Below are positions 1 through 8,274 of a DNA stretch of 64,000 nt, piece by piece. The position numbers were made by a program, and so were the translations under genes. The notes below the pieces were generated by a model that worked only from the letters and a program-made list of their open reading frames with translations, searched no databases and was not told the DNA's origin. The DNA lies in contig CAZJEN010000014.1 of the NCBI GenBank assembly GCA_964545045.1, positions 1 to 64,000 of the forward strand, read 5' to 3'. The first letter of the stretch is position 1, and each line of letters starts with the position of its first letter. The stretch comes from SIG307 sp964545045 (lineage in GTDB: Bacteria; Bacillota; Clostridia; Lachnospirales; Lachnospiraceae).

Positions 1-27
1 GCAGCGTCAGATGTGTATAAGAGACAG
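1..27. other. Nextera transposase adapter at contig end
   Basis: The first 27 bases match the 3' part of the Illumina Nextera read-1 adapter and end in the 19-base Tn5 mosaic end (positions 9-27). This is library sequence left on the contig, so genomic sequence starts at about base 28 and the contig ends here. Confidence 0.95.
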
Positions 28-84
28 GTATAAAACAGTGTTAATCTGCTCTAACAAGGTATCAAGCAGTTGATTTCTCTCTGC

Positions 85-882
85 TTACAAGACCAACGGT
101 TTCGTCATCGGAAATGCAAAATCACCCTTCAATCCAACCTTACCCTGTTCTATCTTAAATGCCACCGGCAATAATACATTTGCAGAAATAACACCGGAAT
201 GTGTATTACGAATTACAAATAAATCCTTTAAGGAAAACATGAACAGTGCATGAATCAACTCTGCACACTCTTTAAACCGATTTGTATAATTCTGAAAGAA
301 AATCTCTCGGCTACTTTCACCGAACACATACGAGCAGCGGCTTTTCTCTGCCATCTTACGGGCAACAATCAAGTCTGTGCTGTTCTCTTTGTTAGTCTCT
401 ATTACTTCTTCATATCTCTTCTTAGGCAAAAATACAGGATTCTCTTTCTCTCTCTGAAAATCCATAAACACAGTTTTATTACTCCGGACTCCGGACTCTG
501 TCTTTGCAAAGCTTAAGGATTCCCTTTGTATCTCAATTCCCTTTTCCGCTTTTCCAAGGACAATCTTATATCCGACCTCATAAAATATATCATTGTTGAA
601 CACATTAAATTCTGTGACAATCTCGGCCTGCGAAGAAGTTGCATCAATGTATTCCTCAAACTCTTCTGCCAAACTTTCACCATTCATAATCTTCTGTAAA
701 TAATATAACGTATCAATCACGGCTGTTTTTCCCGAACCGTTCTGACCGTATATGCCCAAAATCTCTGCCTTGTCCCGAACCGGATCCTTGCCCATTCCTC
801 CCGGCATGACGATTCTGCCATTCTTCACATTTTTAATATTTGATAATTCTAAAGAAGCTAAACGTACAATAGTATCCATCAT
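85..882 (-). pseudogene. AAA-type ATPase (SMC/AAA15-like), interrupted by an in-frame stop near the contig end
   Basis: 265 residues are readable from the ATG at 882, chosen because GGAGGTG lies six bases upstream and the promoter at 905-933 excludes the upstream ATG. The Walker A motif GIYGQNGSGKT is near residue 45. The N-terminal pattern (LASLELSNIKNV before the P-loop) is that of SMC-like/AAA15 ATPases, which are often found in defence or toxin-like modules and usually have a second half carrying Walker B. Here the frame stops with TAA at 85-87. The same frame stays open beyond the stop to the adapter and reads like a continuing helix ending LLEQINTVLY. A single C-to-T change of a CAA codon would explain the stop. 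It may be a decayed gene or a sequencing error at a low-coverage end. The family is clear; the precise function is unknown. Confidence 0.7.
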
Positions 883-904
883 GTTTGCCACCTCCGCTAT
901 CCTA

Positions 905-933
905 ATAATAGCACTTATGTCGTGTTTTTGCAA
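905..933 (-). promoter_or_regulatory. sigma-A promoter of the AAA ATPase
   Basis: On the minus strand, TTGCAA (928-933), a 17-base spacer and TATTAT (905-910), preceded by TGC as an extended -10. Transcription would start near 898, just before the chosen ATG at 882. Confidence 0.75.
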
Positions 934-1161
934 CTATTTTTCTCGTTTTTGTTATTTTTTATTCCGTTTTTGCAAAAAACTTTCCGTTTTTTTGCTCTAA
1001 CATATAAACATATCACGACATAAATCCACCTATTTCCCCATTCCAATTCTCCCTGGAAAAGTCGTCAATATAGAATAATAGACTTTACGATGTAAATCAC
1101 ATATTTGGGTAAAGGACACACGTATTTAACATGTCTCTACATATCATTTTTCCGTTTTATC

Positions 1162-1190
1162 TTTACTAAATCGTCTTTATTCGCTATAAT
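1162..1190 (+). promoter_or_regulatory. sigma-A promoter of the AT-rich orphan gene
   Basis: TTTACT (1162-1167), a 17-base spacer and a perfect TATAAT (1185-1190). It lies about 50 bases upstream of the ATG at 1239. Confidence 0.8.
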
Positions 1191-1238
1191 AACTATAAAT
1201 GGACTAAACCATTACAACAACACAGGAGGTTATTCATA

Positions 1239-2570
1239 ATGCAAAACCATACATCATTATTTTTATCAAAGCTTGAGGCCATTGATAAAAAAATTCAAGA
1301 GCTAAGTGCCGAGGCAGATAGTCTAAATACATCTGCCAAATCCGACTTTAACAACTACAGTTTGTTCAAATTAGCTGCTGAAAAATATCAAGAATTAGTT
1401 GATGCGTATGAAATATATCTTTCTATGGTCAAACCTACCGCCAATACCAAAGTTTTACTGCTTCTCAAAGCAAATATGTACCACGAAAAATATGATTCAC
1501 ATGCCTCTTATGGTGAATATTATTCATTAATAGGAGATTTTAAAAATGCAACAACTTCATATGATGCTGCTGAAGAAAATATTCAAAAAGCGGTTCACTA
1601 TATTTCTGAGTCACTAAAAGAAGATTTAGCAGCAGAAGAAAGAGAATGTGCCGAATGTGATTTCCATGTGTGGTCGTTAGACTTATTACTTCTCAAAGCA
1701 ATGAAAATAAAAAACGAATCAAACCACGCGATATCTAACAATAACTATGCATTGGCATCCGATAAAACTCAAGAGGCAATTGATGTTCTACAAAAGGTAT
1801 GCCAAACTATAAGTGCTAATCCTCAATATTTTTCATATGGTGAGCAACGAAGATACAACGGTCATGTTGCAGCACTATGTGCAAATTTGTGCACTATCAA
1901 TAGCATGCAAAGTGAAGAAGAGTATATTAAAGCCCATAGTGACAACACCTTCATTGACGCAATATTGCATTCCGTAAAATCATATGAATATACAGTCAAT
2001 GCAATTAAAATCGATAATTTCTGGTCAGACTATAAAAACGTTCGCGATAACATTTTCAAAAGCATAGCCCGCTCATTGTCTATTTCCAAGGAAATATGGC
2101 CAACAATTTTGCAACGCTCAAACAACAACTCACTCCTCACTGAAATAATGTCCGGAATTGACTCAAAATATTATAAAAAAATCACAAATACTAGGAGAAC
2201 AATCAACATGAATATATTTAAAAATAAAGTAAAAACAAAAGGAACTGTTGTAATCAATAACGGAAATGATAATAATACTATTGTACAATCAAATATCCTT
2301 CTATCTTCCAGTGATATCGATAAACTTAAGAATTTTGTCGAATACATTAAGAATACACCTTCTGACACTTTTACATCAGAAGAGTATATAAACACTATCC
2401 GTAACTTAAATGCCATCATATCTGCAAATACTTCTGCCGAACAAGAAAAAGAGCTTAAAAATTGGAATACATTTAAGGCAAGACTCAGCCAATCCGCCTT
2501 GAATTTCCTATCATTAAGTTCTGATATTATCTCTGTCGGTACATTTATAAAAAATCTATTAGGCTTGTAA
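1239..2570 (+). CDS. hypothetical protein with helical (TPR-like) N-terminus, Asn-rich linker and hydrophobic C-terminus
   Basis: 443 residues; start supported by AGGAGGT eight bases upstream and a good promoter. I do not recognise the family. Residues 1 to about 300 are helical with TPR-like spacing (for example SLIGDFKNATTSYDAAEENI). A short Asn-rich beta-like linker follows (VVINNGNDNNTIVQSN, about residues 345-360), then charged helices, and a short hydrophobic tail ending FIKNLLGL. Proteins combining a repeat sensor, an Asn-rich linker and a hydrophobic C-terminal helix occur in bacterial conflict systems, so a defence-related role is conceivable. This is inference from layout only. The gene is much more AT-rich than the neighbouring deacetylase fragment, which suggests acquisition by transfer. 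It is the only long intact plus-strand gene here. Confidence 0.75.
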   Translation: MQNHTSLFLSKLEAIDKKIQELSAEADSLNTSAKSDFNNYSLFKLAAEKYQELVDAYEIYLSMVKPTANTKVLLLLKANMYHEKYDSHASYGEYYSLIGDFKNATTSYDAAEENIQKAVHYISESLKEDLAAEERECAECDFHVWSLDLLLLKAMKIKNESNHAISNNNYALASDKTQEAIDVLQKVCQTISANPQYFSYGEQRRYNGHVAALCANLCTINSMQSEEEYIKAHSDNTFIDAILHSVKSYEYTVNAIKIDNFWSDYKNVRDNIFKSIARSLSISKEIWPTILQRSNNNSLLTEIMSGIDSKYYKKITNTRRTINMNIFKNKVKTKGTVVINNGNDNNTIVQSNILLSSSDIDKLKNFVEYIKNTPSDTFTSEEYINTIRNLNAIISANTSAEQEKELKNWNTFKARLSQSALNFLSLSSDIISVGTFIKNLLGL

Positions 2571-2636
2571 CTTTTTGATTCTTACACATACATTCTAAAA
2601 TTGAATAAAAAGCCTATGAGATAATAAACCTCGCGC

Positions 2637-2657
2637 AGTATTGTTAGCTACAATACT
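2637..2657. repeat. perfect 8-bp inverted repeat
   Basis: AGTATTGT and ACAATACT flank a five-base loop, 67 bases after the orphan gene. There is no T-tract, so termination is uncertain. It could equally be an end or scar of an inserted segment, since a gene junction lies about 100 bases further on. Confidence 0.5.
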
Positions 2658-2760
2658 ACACAGTAAAACTAAAAGATGTTCGTCATTAATCAAGTTACTA
2701 CTGTTCGCAAATTGTGGAAACCCTTGATTTTCCTGTATTCCATATCTCCCCTCACCCTAG

Positions 2761-3372
2761 GGGAATGAAGACACCCGCAACATCCTCTCCATCCTCAAAA
2801 AGCACAACGTGAAGGTCACCTTCTTTATGACCGGGGAATGGATGCACAAGTATCCGGATGATGTAAAGGCAATCCTGGCCGACGGACACGATCTGGGCAA
2901 CCACAGTGAAAATCACAAGCAAATGTCCCAGCTCTCTGCGGATCAGTGCCGTACGGAGCTTCAAAAGGCCCACGACCGGATTAAGGAGCTGACCGGAGTG
3001 GAAATGAATCTGTTCCGGCCGCCGTATGGGGATTATAACAATACGTTGATTGAAGTATGTAACGATATGGGGTATCACTGTGTGCAATGGGACATCGACA
3101 GTCTCGACTGGAAGGACTACGGCACCGACGCCATCGTAAAGAAAGTGCTGGAACACAAGCACCTTGGCAACGGCTCCATTATCCTCATGCACAACGGAGC
3201 AAAGTATACTCCGGCGGCACTGGAAGCAATTATTCTGGGGTTAAAGGAGAAAGGTTACGAACTGGTACCGATTTCTGAATTGATACATAAAGAAAATTAC
3301 GAGATGGACCATGAGGGACGGCAGCATGTGAAGGAAGAAACACCAATCACCGATACACCAAACAACATATAA
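2761..3372 (+). pseudogene. polysaccharide deacetylase (NodB-type), 5'-truncated
   Basis: The open frame covers most of a NodB carbohydrate esterase domain of the clostridial/sporulation type. It includes the metal-binding GNHSENH motif, RPPYGDYN, WDIDSLDW and LMHNGAKYT. The protein begins abruptly at GNEDTRNIL. Homologues have a signal/anchor segment and an Asp-containing first motif (FAWDAAWGNED-like) before this point. Immediately upstream the frame reads TAG and then unrelated AT-rich sequence. Loss of the first catalytic motif and of any export signal means it should be inactive. A GTG at 2809 could serve as a start but has no clear ribosome site. The remnant probably marks the edge of the inserted AT-rich segment. 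Confidence 0.8.
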
Positions 3373-3389
3373 CGAAAGCAGTTAAGAAT

Positions 3390-3421
3390 GCCACCATGAC
3401 ATTTTATCACGTCACGGTGGC
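3390..3421. terminator. hairpin between convergent genes
   Basis: An 11-bp stem (GCCACCATGAC with GTCACGGTGGC, one mismatch) lies between the deacetylase remnant and the convergent small gene. T-tracts on both sides are poor, so it is a weak bidirectional terminator candidate. Confidence 0.45.
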
Positions 3422-3454
3422 GTCACCTAATCCTCTGTCACACACTTAAACCGT

Positions 3455-3868
3455 CTATCTTATTTGCTCTATCCTTTTCACCACACACATTGTTGCATCC
3501 CCTGTCTTCGCATAACACGATGCCGACGCAAAATATTTACATTTCAGTGATGCAGATAAATCCTTCTGTTTCGTCACCTCATATCCGAACGGTTTGAGAA
3601 TCGTTTTAACCAGTCTTCCGACAACTGTTCGAGTAAATCCATCTCTTAAATCGATCTGCGGATTCGACTTTTTATTAAACCACGCTTCCACTGCTCGAAC
3701 GCAACCTGCCAATGCCGGCTTATTCATCTCGCACATCTCAATCATGCTGATTATGTTTTCATCTTCCGATAAGAACTCAAATAAGTCCATCATATCGGTG
3801 TTGGTAAAAAAACCGGAACAGTTTGCATTCCCTGTTTCATTTGTAAAATCTTCGAATGTTGCTTTCAT
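3455..3868 (-). CDS. hypothetical small protein, 137 aa
   Basis: AAGGAGG nine bases upstream of the ATG and an almost perfect sigma-A promoter show this is a real, probably well-expressed gene. The product is cytoplasmic (no signal peptide or membrane segment). It has an acidic N-terminal half (FEDFTNET, FLSEDENI) and a basic C-terminal half rich in Cys, Ser and Ala that ends MCVVKRIEQIR. Six cysteines are scattered without a recognisable zinc pattern. I do not recognise the family. It stands alone, with its own promoter, between the deacetylase remnant and murD2. Confidence 0.7.
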   Translation of the reverse strand: MKATFEDFTNETGNANCSGFFTNTDMMDLFEFLSEDENIISMIEMCEMNKPALAGCVRAVEAWFNKKSNPQIDLRDGFTRTVVGRLVKTILKPFGYEVTKQKDLSASLKCKYFASASCYAKTGDATMCVVKRIEQIR

Positions 3869-3924
3869 ATCAGTCGCCTCCTTGTATTACGCCCGTAAAT
3901 TCACGTGCGTTATCTTGTATCACC

Positions 3925-3953
3925 ATCATACTACAACACTTCTCAGATGTCAA
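3925..3953 (-). promoter_or_regulatory. strong sigma-A promoter of the 137-aa gene
   Basis: Consensus TTGACA (3948-3953), 17-base spacer and TATGAT (3925-3930) on the minus strand, about 55 bases upstream of the ATG. Confidence 0.85.
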
Positions 3954-4006
3954 CAGTTTTTTACACGTTTTTTACGCATCTGAATTCTTTCCTCCCCAGA
4001 AGCATA

Positions 4007-4035
4007 TAACGGAGCAAGCAATGCTTACTCCGTTA
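4007..4035 (-). terminator. hairpin terminator after murD2
   Basis: A 13-bp stem (TAACGGAGCAAGC with GCTTACTCCGTTA, one pair being G-U in the transcript) has a three-base loop and overlaps the murD2 stop codon. The following U-tract is poor. Confidence 0.6.
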
Positions 4036-5233
4036 TCATTACGTATTCTTTAAACTTCTCGCCCCGTTCCTCGAAATTCTTAAACACTCCGTAGGACGGT
4101 GCCGCCGGGGACATAACACAGGCTTTGCCCGGTGCCGTCACCTTCTTTGCCAGGGCTACCGCTTCTTCCAGCGTTTCCACCAGGAAACAATTCCCGCCAT
4201 CCTCAGAACCCTTTAACGCCCCATAAATACGTTTTCCCGTATCGTACATAAAAATATAGGTGTACTGCGGATTCTCCTCCACAAAGGCCTCCAGCACGCT
4301 GTAATCGATGCCGCGGTCCATACCGCCGATAATCACCGTCTGTACATCCTTTATGGCGGCCACCGCACAAATCACCGCCTCCGGAATCGTAGAAATGGAA
4401 TCATCGTAATACTGCACACCATTCTTTTCTCCGATAAAATCCAAACGATGCGGAAGATTCCCCACTTCACCGAGTGCCGTCTTTACCGCCTCAACCTCGC
4501 AGCCGAACACCTCCGTGGCAATCCGGTACACAAACTCCGCATTGTACTGGTTCTGCTCGCCCAAAATCCGAAGCTCGTACTTCTTCTCTGTTACAGGAGC
4601 AATTACCGTCCGCTGCCCCAAAGCTTCCACTCCGGTCAAATCCACACCGGCTCCGCAATACAGAAAATCTGCCGGCTCCTGATACTTTGCAATGGCGTGC
4701 TTTGACGCCACATAATTCTCCATGGTCTTGTAGTAGTCCAGATGCTCTTCGAAAATATTCAAAAGCACCGCCACATGCGGGGACACCTTCGTATGAAACA
4801 ACTGATGACAGGAAAGCTCAAATACCGCCAGAGTATCCCCTTCCATCTCGCCGAAATAATCCAGACACGGCTTGCCGATATTGCCCAGAAGCAGCGTCTT
4901 CCTACCGGAACATTCCGCCAGCACATGATGCAACATGGTGGCCGTGGTACTCTTTCCCTTGGTACCGGTCACGCCGATGACTCTGTCCTTAAACTGTCCC
5001 AAAAACAGCTCCGTCTGGGACGTATACTTCGGGTCATATTCTAACATCGGGATACCCGGGCTTTTGATAATCAAATCGTACTTTGCCTCATCAATGCCGG
5101 TCTTATCCCCCTCATACACCTCTACACTCGCCGGGGTACAATAGGTGGCAAGAAAGTTCTCTGTAGACTTTCCTTCTCTGCCGTAGCCCCAAATTAAAAT
5201 CCTTTTTCCGTTCAGATATTGTACAATATCCAT
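4025..5233 (-). CDS. murD2: UDP-N-acetylmuramoyl-L-alanine--L-glutamate ligase (MurD2)
   Basis: A 402-residue Mur ligase. The ATP-binding loop GVTGTKGKSTT is at residues 87-97. The central domain has the ELSCHQL and NIFEEHLDYY elements and the C-terminal domain has PHRLDFIGE and DDSISTIPEAV. Its distance from ordinary MurD and its position directly downstream of a murL-like gene suggest the MurD2 subfamily. In Xanthomonas, MurD2 adds L-glutamate to UDP-MurNAc-L-Ala and MurL then inverts it. I chose the ATG at 5233 because GGAG lies six bases upstream; an upstream TTG at 5245 has no ribosome site. It is 58 bases behind murL, presumably co-transcribed. An ordinary MurD adding D-Glu is the alternative. 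Confidence 0.78.
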   Translation of the reverse strand: MDIVQYLNGKRILIWGYGREGKSTENFLATYCTPASVEVYEGDKTGIDEAKYDLIIKSPGIPMLEYDPKYTSQTELFLGQFKDRVIGVTGTKGKSTTATMLHHVLAECSGRKTLLLGNIGKPCLDYFGEMEGDTLAVFELSCHQLFHTKVSPHVAVLLNIFEEHLDYYKTMENYVASKHAIAKYQEPADFLYCGAGVDLTGVEALGQRTVIAPVTEKKYELRILGEQNQYNAEFVYRIATEVFGCEVEAVKTALGEVGNLPHRLDFIGEKNGVQYYDDSISTIPEAVICAVAAIKDVQTVIIGGMDRGIDYSVLEAFVEENPQYTYIFMYDTGKRIYGALKGSEDGGNCFLVETLEEAVALAKKVTAPGKACVMSPAAPSYGVFKNFEERGEKFKEYVMITE

Positions 5234-5291
5234 CTCAATCTCCAATCCGCCGCCTCACGGCAGCATCCCTCACTTTGCTCAACCCCCGCAA

Positions 5292-6659
5292 TTACTTCCG
5301 GCCCAGTTCGCTCTCAAGCACCGCCAGCAACTCCTCCGGCACATTATGCAGCTCATTCCACTCAAGGAGTGCCGCATCCACGTCCCCCGGCTGTGCCATA
5401 AGCCAATCGGCATACTTCACCGGCAGAAGCGCCTTGCCGCCCTTTTCCAGATACTTCTTTAAGGACATCACCACTTCACTTCTGGTACCCACGCACTCAA
5501 ACGGCTTATTTTCATCCAGGCCCGTCAACTCTCGGAAATACTTTTCACACTTCTCCGCATCCAGAAGATTCTCGCCGAAAATCTCCACAAGAGCCTCCTC
5601 GGTCAGGAAGGAAGACAAAATAATATACACAAACAGGCACTTCGGACAATTGCAACACCATATGCCCTGTTTGCTGCCTGCATTGCAGCTACGGAAGGCC
5701 TTGTGATACTTTGTATACTTGGAAAACAAATACGCAATCTGCAGCTCCGACAGCGGACGAAGCAGGCTGAAATACCGAATCTCCGTCGTCAGGAAGCTCT
5801 CGATGTACTCCATAAAATCCCGCTCAAACTCGTAGCTCTTGGAATACTGGTGATTCACAAAAGAGCCAACCACCGTGGACTCATTGGCACTGGACTCATT
5901 GGACAGGGCAATGTAGCGGATGCCCTTTAAATAGGCGGAAATAAAGGTAGAAAAGGCCACTACCGCAGAAAACGGAATATGCCCGTTCAAAAAGCCCCGC
6001 TTGTTCATCTCCAAAATCCTCGGATCCAGTCTGCGGTTTGCAAAACAGGTCTTGTACTCCCGCTCTGCCGCTGCCAACACATTCTCCACCGTCGCGTCTT
6101 TATTGATACGATAAATTGTCACATCCTCATTCCGAAGCACTTCCATGGACACCACGGAATCCTTGCCGCCGCCCACCGGCACAAGACAGCCGGAGTAAGA
6201 GGCAGTATCGGTAAGTCGACCGTTCCGGGCACGCGTTTCGTCCCCGGCACATACTTTGTCTTCGCAAGCCCCCGGCTCGCACACAATGGTCAGAAGCTCC
6301 TCTTCCGCCACCTCAATCCCGTTCACATACATAAACTCCCCGAGGCCGTTGTAAAACAGCTTCCGCCACCATTTATTCTGCCACTCGTTCAAGCTTCCGC
6401 AAGCCACACGAAGCACCGGCGCACAGGTCACCTTCCAGTAACTGATGGCCTCCGCCATACCAAGCTCAAACAACAGACGACTAAAAATCTCTGCATCCAC
6501 CGCTTTCCCCGCATCCGGGAACTTCCACACCGTCTCAAACTCCGACAGCCCCGGAATCTCATAGGAAAAGGTCACCTTGTAAAGACCATCCTCTACCTCA
6601 TAGGAAAAGCCTTTATATAAAAACTCTTTGTATTGTTCTCTTAACGAAATAAAATCCAT
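5292..6659 (-). CDS. murL: UDP-MurNAc-L-Ala-L-Glu epimerase (MurL)
   Basis: A 455-residue protein with a PP-loop-like nucleotide site VPVGGGKDSVVSMEVL (GGGKDS at 163-168) and a conserved Cys cluster WCCNCPKC near residue 335. This layout matches MurL, the ATP-dependent epimerase that converts the terminal L-Glu of UDP-MurNAc-L-Ala-L-Glu to D-Glu in the cytoplasm. The family pairs with MurD2, which is the next gene downstream. No signal peptide is present, as expected. The pair would bypass glutamate racemase for peptidoglycan synthesis. Recognition rests on the PP-loop, the Cys motif, the length and the neighbour. If wrong, it is another PP-loop ATP pyrophosphatase acting with a Mur ligase. 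Confidence 0.78.
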   Translation of the reverse strand: MDFISLREQYKEFLYKGFSYEVEDGLYKVTFSYEIPGLSEFETVWKFPDAGKAVDAEIFSRLLFELGMAEAISYWKVTCAPVLRVACGSLNEWQNKWWRKLFYNGLGEFMYVNGIEVAEEELLTIVCEPGACEDKVCAGDETRARNGRLTDTASYSGCLVPVGGGKDSVVSMEVLRNEDVTIYRINKDATVENVLAAAEREYKTCFANRRLDPRILEMNKRGFLNGHIPFSAVVAFSTFISAYLKGIRYIALSNESSANESTVVGSFVNHQYSKSYEFERDFMEYIESFLTTEIRYFSLLRPLSELQIAYLFSKYTKYHKAFRSCNAGSKQGIWCCNCPKCLFVYIILSSFLTEEALVEIFGENLLDAEKCEKYFRELTGLDENKPFECVGTRSEVVMSLKKYLEKGGKALLPVKYADWLMAQPGDVDAALLEWNELHNVPEELLAVLESELGRK

Positions 6660-6735
6660 AACCTGCCCTCTTACTTGCTTATTCTAAAACAATCACTATA
6701 TACATTGTATTCCGACACACGTGCTGTCGTGTCTC

Positions 6736-8088
6736 CTATAACGCCGACAAATCATCCAATTCCACCTTCGGCAAGCGAATTGCATCGTTCAACAAAAACA
6801 TTAACATATAAATCGGATAGTAAACAATATTCTCTGTCACCTCAACATTATAGTTTGAGAATACAAAGGCCTCTTCCATCGAATAATTCGTTACCTCCAA
6901 TATATTTGCCAACGCCGAATGTCGTTTATAATCCTTGCCGCTCTTCACCTCTATCGGTAATATTCTGCCGTTGTATTCAATCACAAAGTCTAACTCACCG
7001 AAGCGCTTGCTATTATAATAATATAGTTTAAATCCATGTGCCTTCAACTCTTGCGCTACCACATTTTCATATAACGCACCAAAATTTATATCCTGATTTT
7101 CGGAAAGCAACTGCATCTTTGTCGCTCGCCCGTAAAGAGTGGTCAGCATTCCGACATCTGCCAAAAATAATTTAAACAAACTACTTTTCTCGTTTAATAA
7201 AAGAGGAACCGCCGGTTCCGATGTGTTATACACCGGCAATGCAACTCCGGCTTCCGCAAGCCAAATAAAATTTTCTTCGCTACGTTCATACCGAAGTCCC
7301 TTCTTCAAATCCGAAAAATTAAATCGCTTATTCGGCTGATTCAATTCCGCCGGAATCAAATCATAAATCTGTGTCAGATACGGTTTCTTCTCATCACTTT
7401 CATAACGGGTAAAATCCTTTTTATACTGTACCACAATATCCTCATGCTCGGAGATTACATCTTCCAGACTCTTGGTTTCTTTAAAACGATTCACTGCCGC
7501 CGGCATCCCGCCCACATTCAGATACATGTTAAAAATCTGCATCATCCGGTTATGAACAGTCTCGTCCACAGGCAAACGCTCCGTAAATGAACGATACAGA
7601 GATGCCCGTAACTCATCCGTAAAATTATAGATTTGCAAAAACTCCTCAAAATCTAACGGATACATCGTTAATGTCTTCAAATAACCAACCGGTGCGGACT
7701 TAATATTCTTTAGTTCTACCCCAAGGAGTGATCCGCTGAAAACATATCGAAACGAACCCTCATCTACCCAAAACTTTAACTTTGTTGTAATTTCCTTGAA
7801 CTCTTGAATTTCATCAAAAAAAACAACAGTTTTTCCTTTGACAAATGCTTTTTCCGTAAACAAAGAAAGATTCGTTATCATATCATCTACTGTTTCACTC
7901 TTTGCCAACAGGGCACAAAGCTGCGGAGACTTCAAAAAATTAAATTCGATAAACTCAAAACCTTCCGATTGAAGAACACTTCTGATGATATATGTTTTTC
8001 CGACCTGTCTTGCCCCGTCAATCAAAAGTGCCTTTTCTCCGTTTCTGAGCCAACCGACAATGTCCTTCTCTATTTTTCTCCTCAACAT
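6736..8088 (-). CDS. AAA_14 family ATPase with DUF4143 nuclease-like C-terminus
   Basis: 450 residues. The N-terminal AAA_14 domain has Walker A GARQVGKT and Walker B VVFFDEIQEF. The C-terminal DUF4143 part has the PD-(D/E)XK-like series GELDFVIEYNGRILPIEVKSGK. Such proteins are common and scattered in gut Bacillota and Bacteroidota; their role is not established. I chose the ATG at 8088 because AGGAGGTG lies seven bases upstream. The in-frame ATG at 8106 overlaps that ribosome site and cannot be used. The gene has its own promoter within a 32-bp tandem repeat array. murL starts 76 bases downstream, so read-through is possible. Confidence 0.85.
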   Translation of the reverse strand: MLRRKIEKDIVGWLRNGEKALLIDGARQVGKTYIIRSVLQSEGFEFIEFNFLKSPQLCALLAKSETVDDMITNLSLFTEKAFVKGKTVVFFDEIQEFKEITTKLKFWVDEGSFRYVFSGSLLGVELKNIKSAPVGYLKTLTMYPLDFEEFLQIYNFTDELRASLYRSFTERLPVDETVHNRMMQIFNMYLNVGGMPAAVNRFKETKSLEDVISEHEDIVVQYKKDFTRYESDEKKPYLTQIYDLIPAELNQPNKRFNFSDLKKGLRYERSEENFIWLAEAGVALPVYNTSEPAVPLLLNEKSSLFKLFLADVGMLTTLYGRATKMQLLSENQDINFGALYENVVAQELKAHGFKLYYYNSKRFGELDFVIEYNGRILPIEVKSGKDYKRHSALANILEVTNYSMEEAFVFSNYNVEVTENIVYYPIYMLMFLLNDAIRLPKVELDDLSAL

Positions 8089-8110
8089 TGCTTTGCACCT
8101 CCTCATTTAT

Positions 8111-8139
8111 AGAATACCTTATGCCTGACATTTTTACAA
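8111..8139 (-). promoter_or_regulatory. promoter of the AAA_14 gene
   Basis: TTGTAA (8134-8139), 17-base spacer, TATTCT (8111-8116). The -35 lies in the gene-proximal copy of the 32-bp repeat. Confidence 0.55.
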
Positions 8140-8203
8140 CTGTTTTTTCTTCGGTTTTGACATTTTTCCAACCGTTTTTCACTTGTTTTTGACATTTTTC
8201 CAA
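8126..8203. repeat. tandem repeat, 32-bp period, about 2.5 copies
   Basis: The word TGACATTTTT(A/C)CAA begins at 8126, 8158 and 8190, exactly 32 bases apart. The first two units agree over most of their length. The array lies between the ugd terminator and the start of the AAA_14 gene and overlaps its -35 region. It could be an operator array or a replication-slippage product. Confidence 0.75.
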
Positions 8204-8235
8204 AAATCAAGGCCCGGAAATCACTTCCGAGCCTT
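8202..8235 (-). terminator. rho-independent terminator of the uronate operon
   Basis: On the minus strand an 11-bp stem (8225-8235 with 8209-8219, one G-U pair) has a five-base loop and is followed by GATTTTT. It lies 40 bases after the ugd stop. Confidence 0.85.
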
Positions 8236-8274
8236 GCAATCCATTTTTCATCTATTTCATTGAAATACCGAAAC

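Larger units (their letters stand above)
883..1238. other. AT-rich divergent intergenic region
   Basis: This 356-base stretch separates two divergent genes and holds both their promoters. It also carries several copies of a short CGTTTTTG-like word (for example 944-951, 964-971, 984-991). No convincing small gene or RNA was seen. Confidence 0.6.

Noticed and set aside
8126..8203. Short 32-bp period repeat as a CRISPR array
   Set aside because: The units are head-to-tail with no conserved-repeat/unique-spacer alternation, only about 2.5 copies, and no cas genes nearby.
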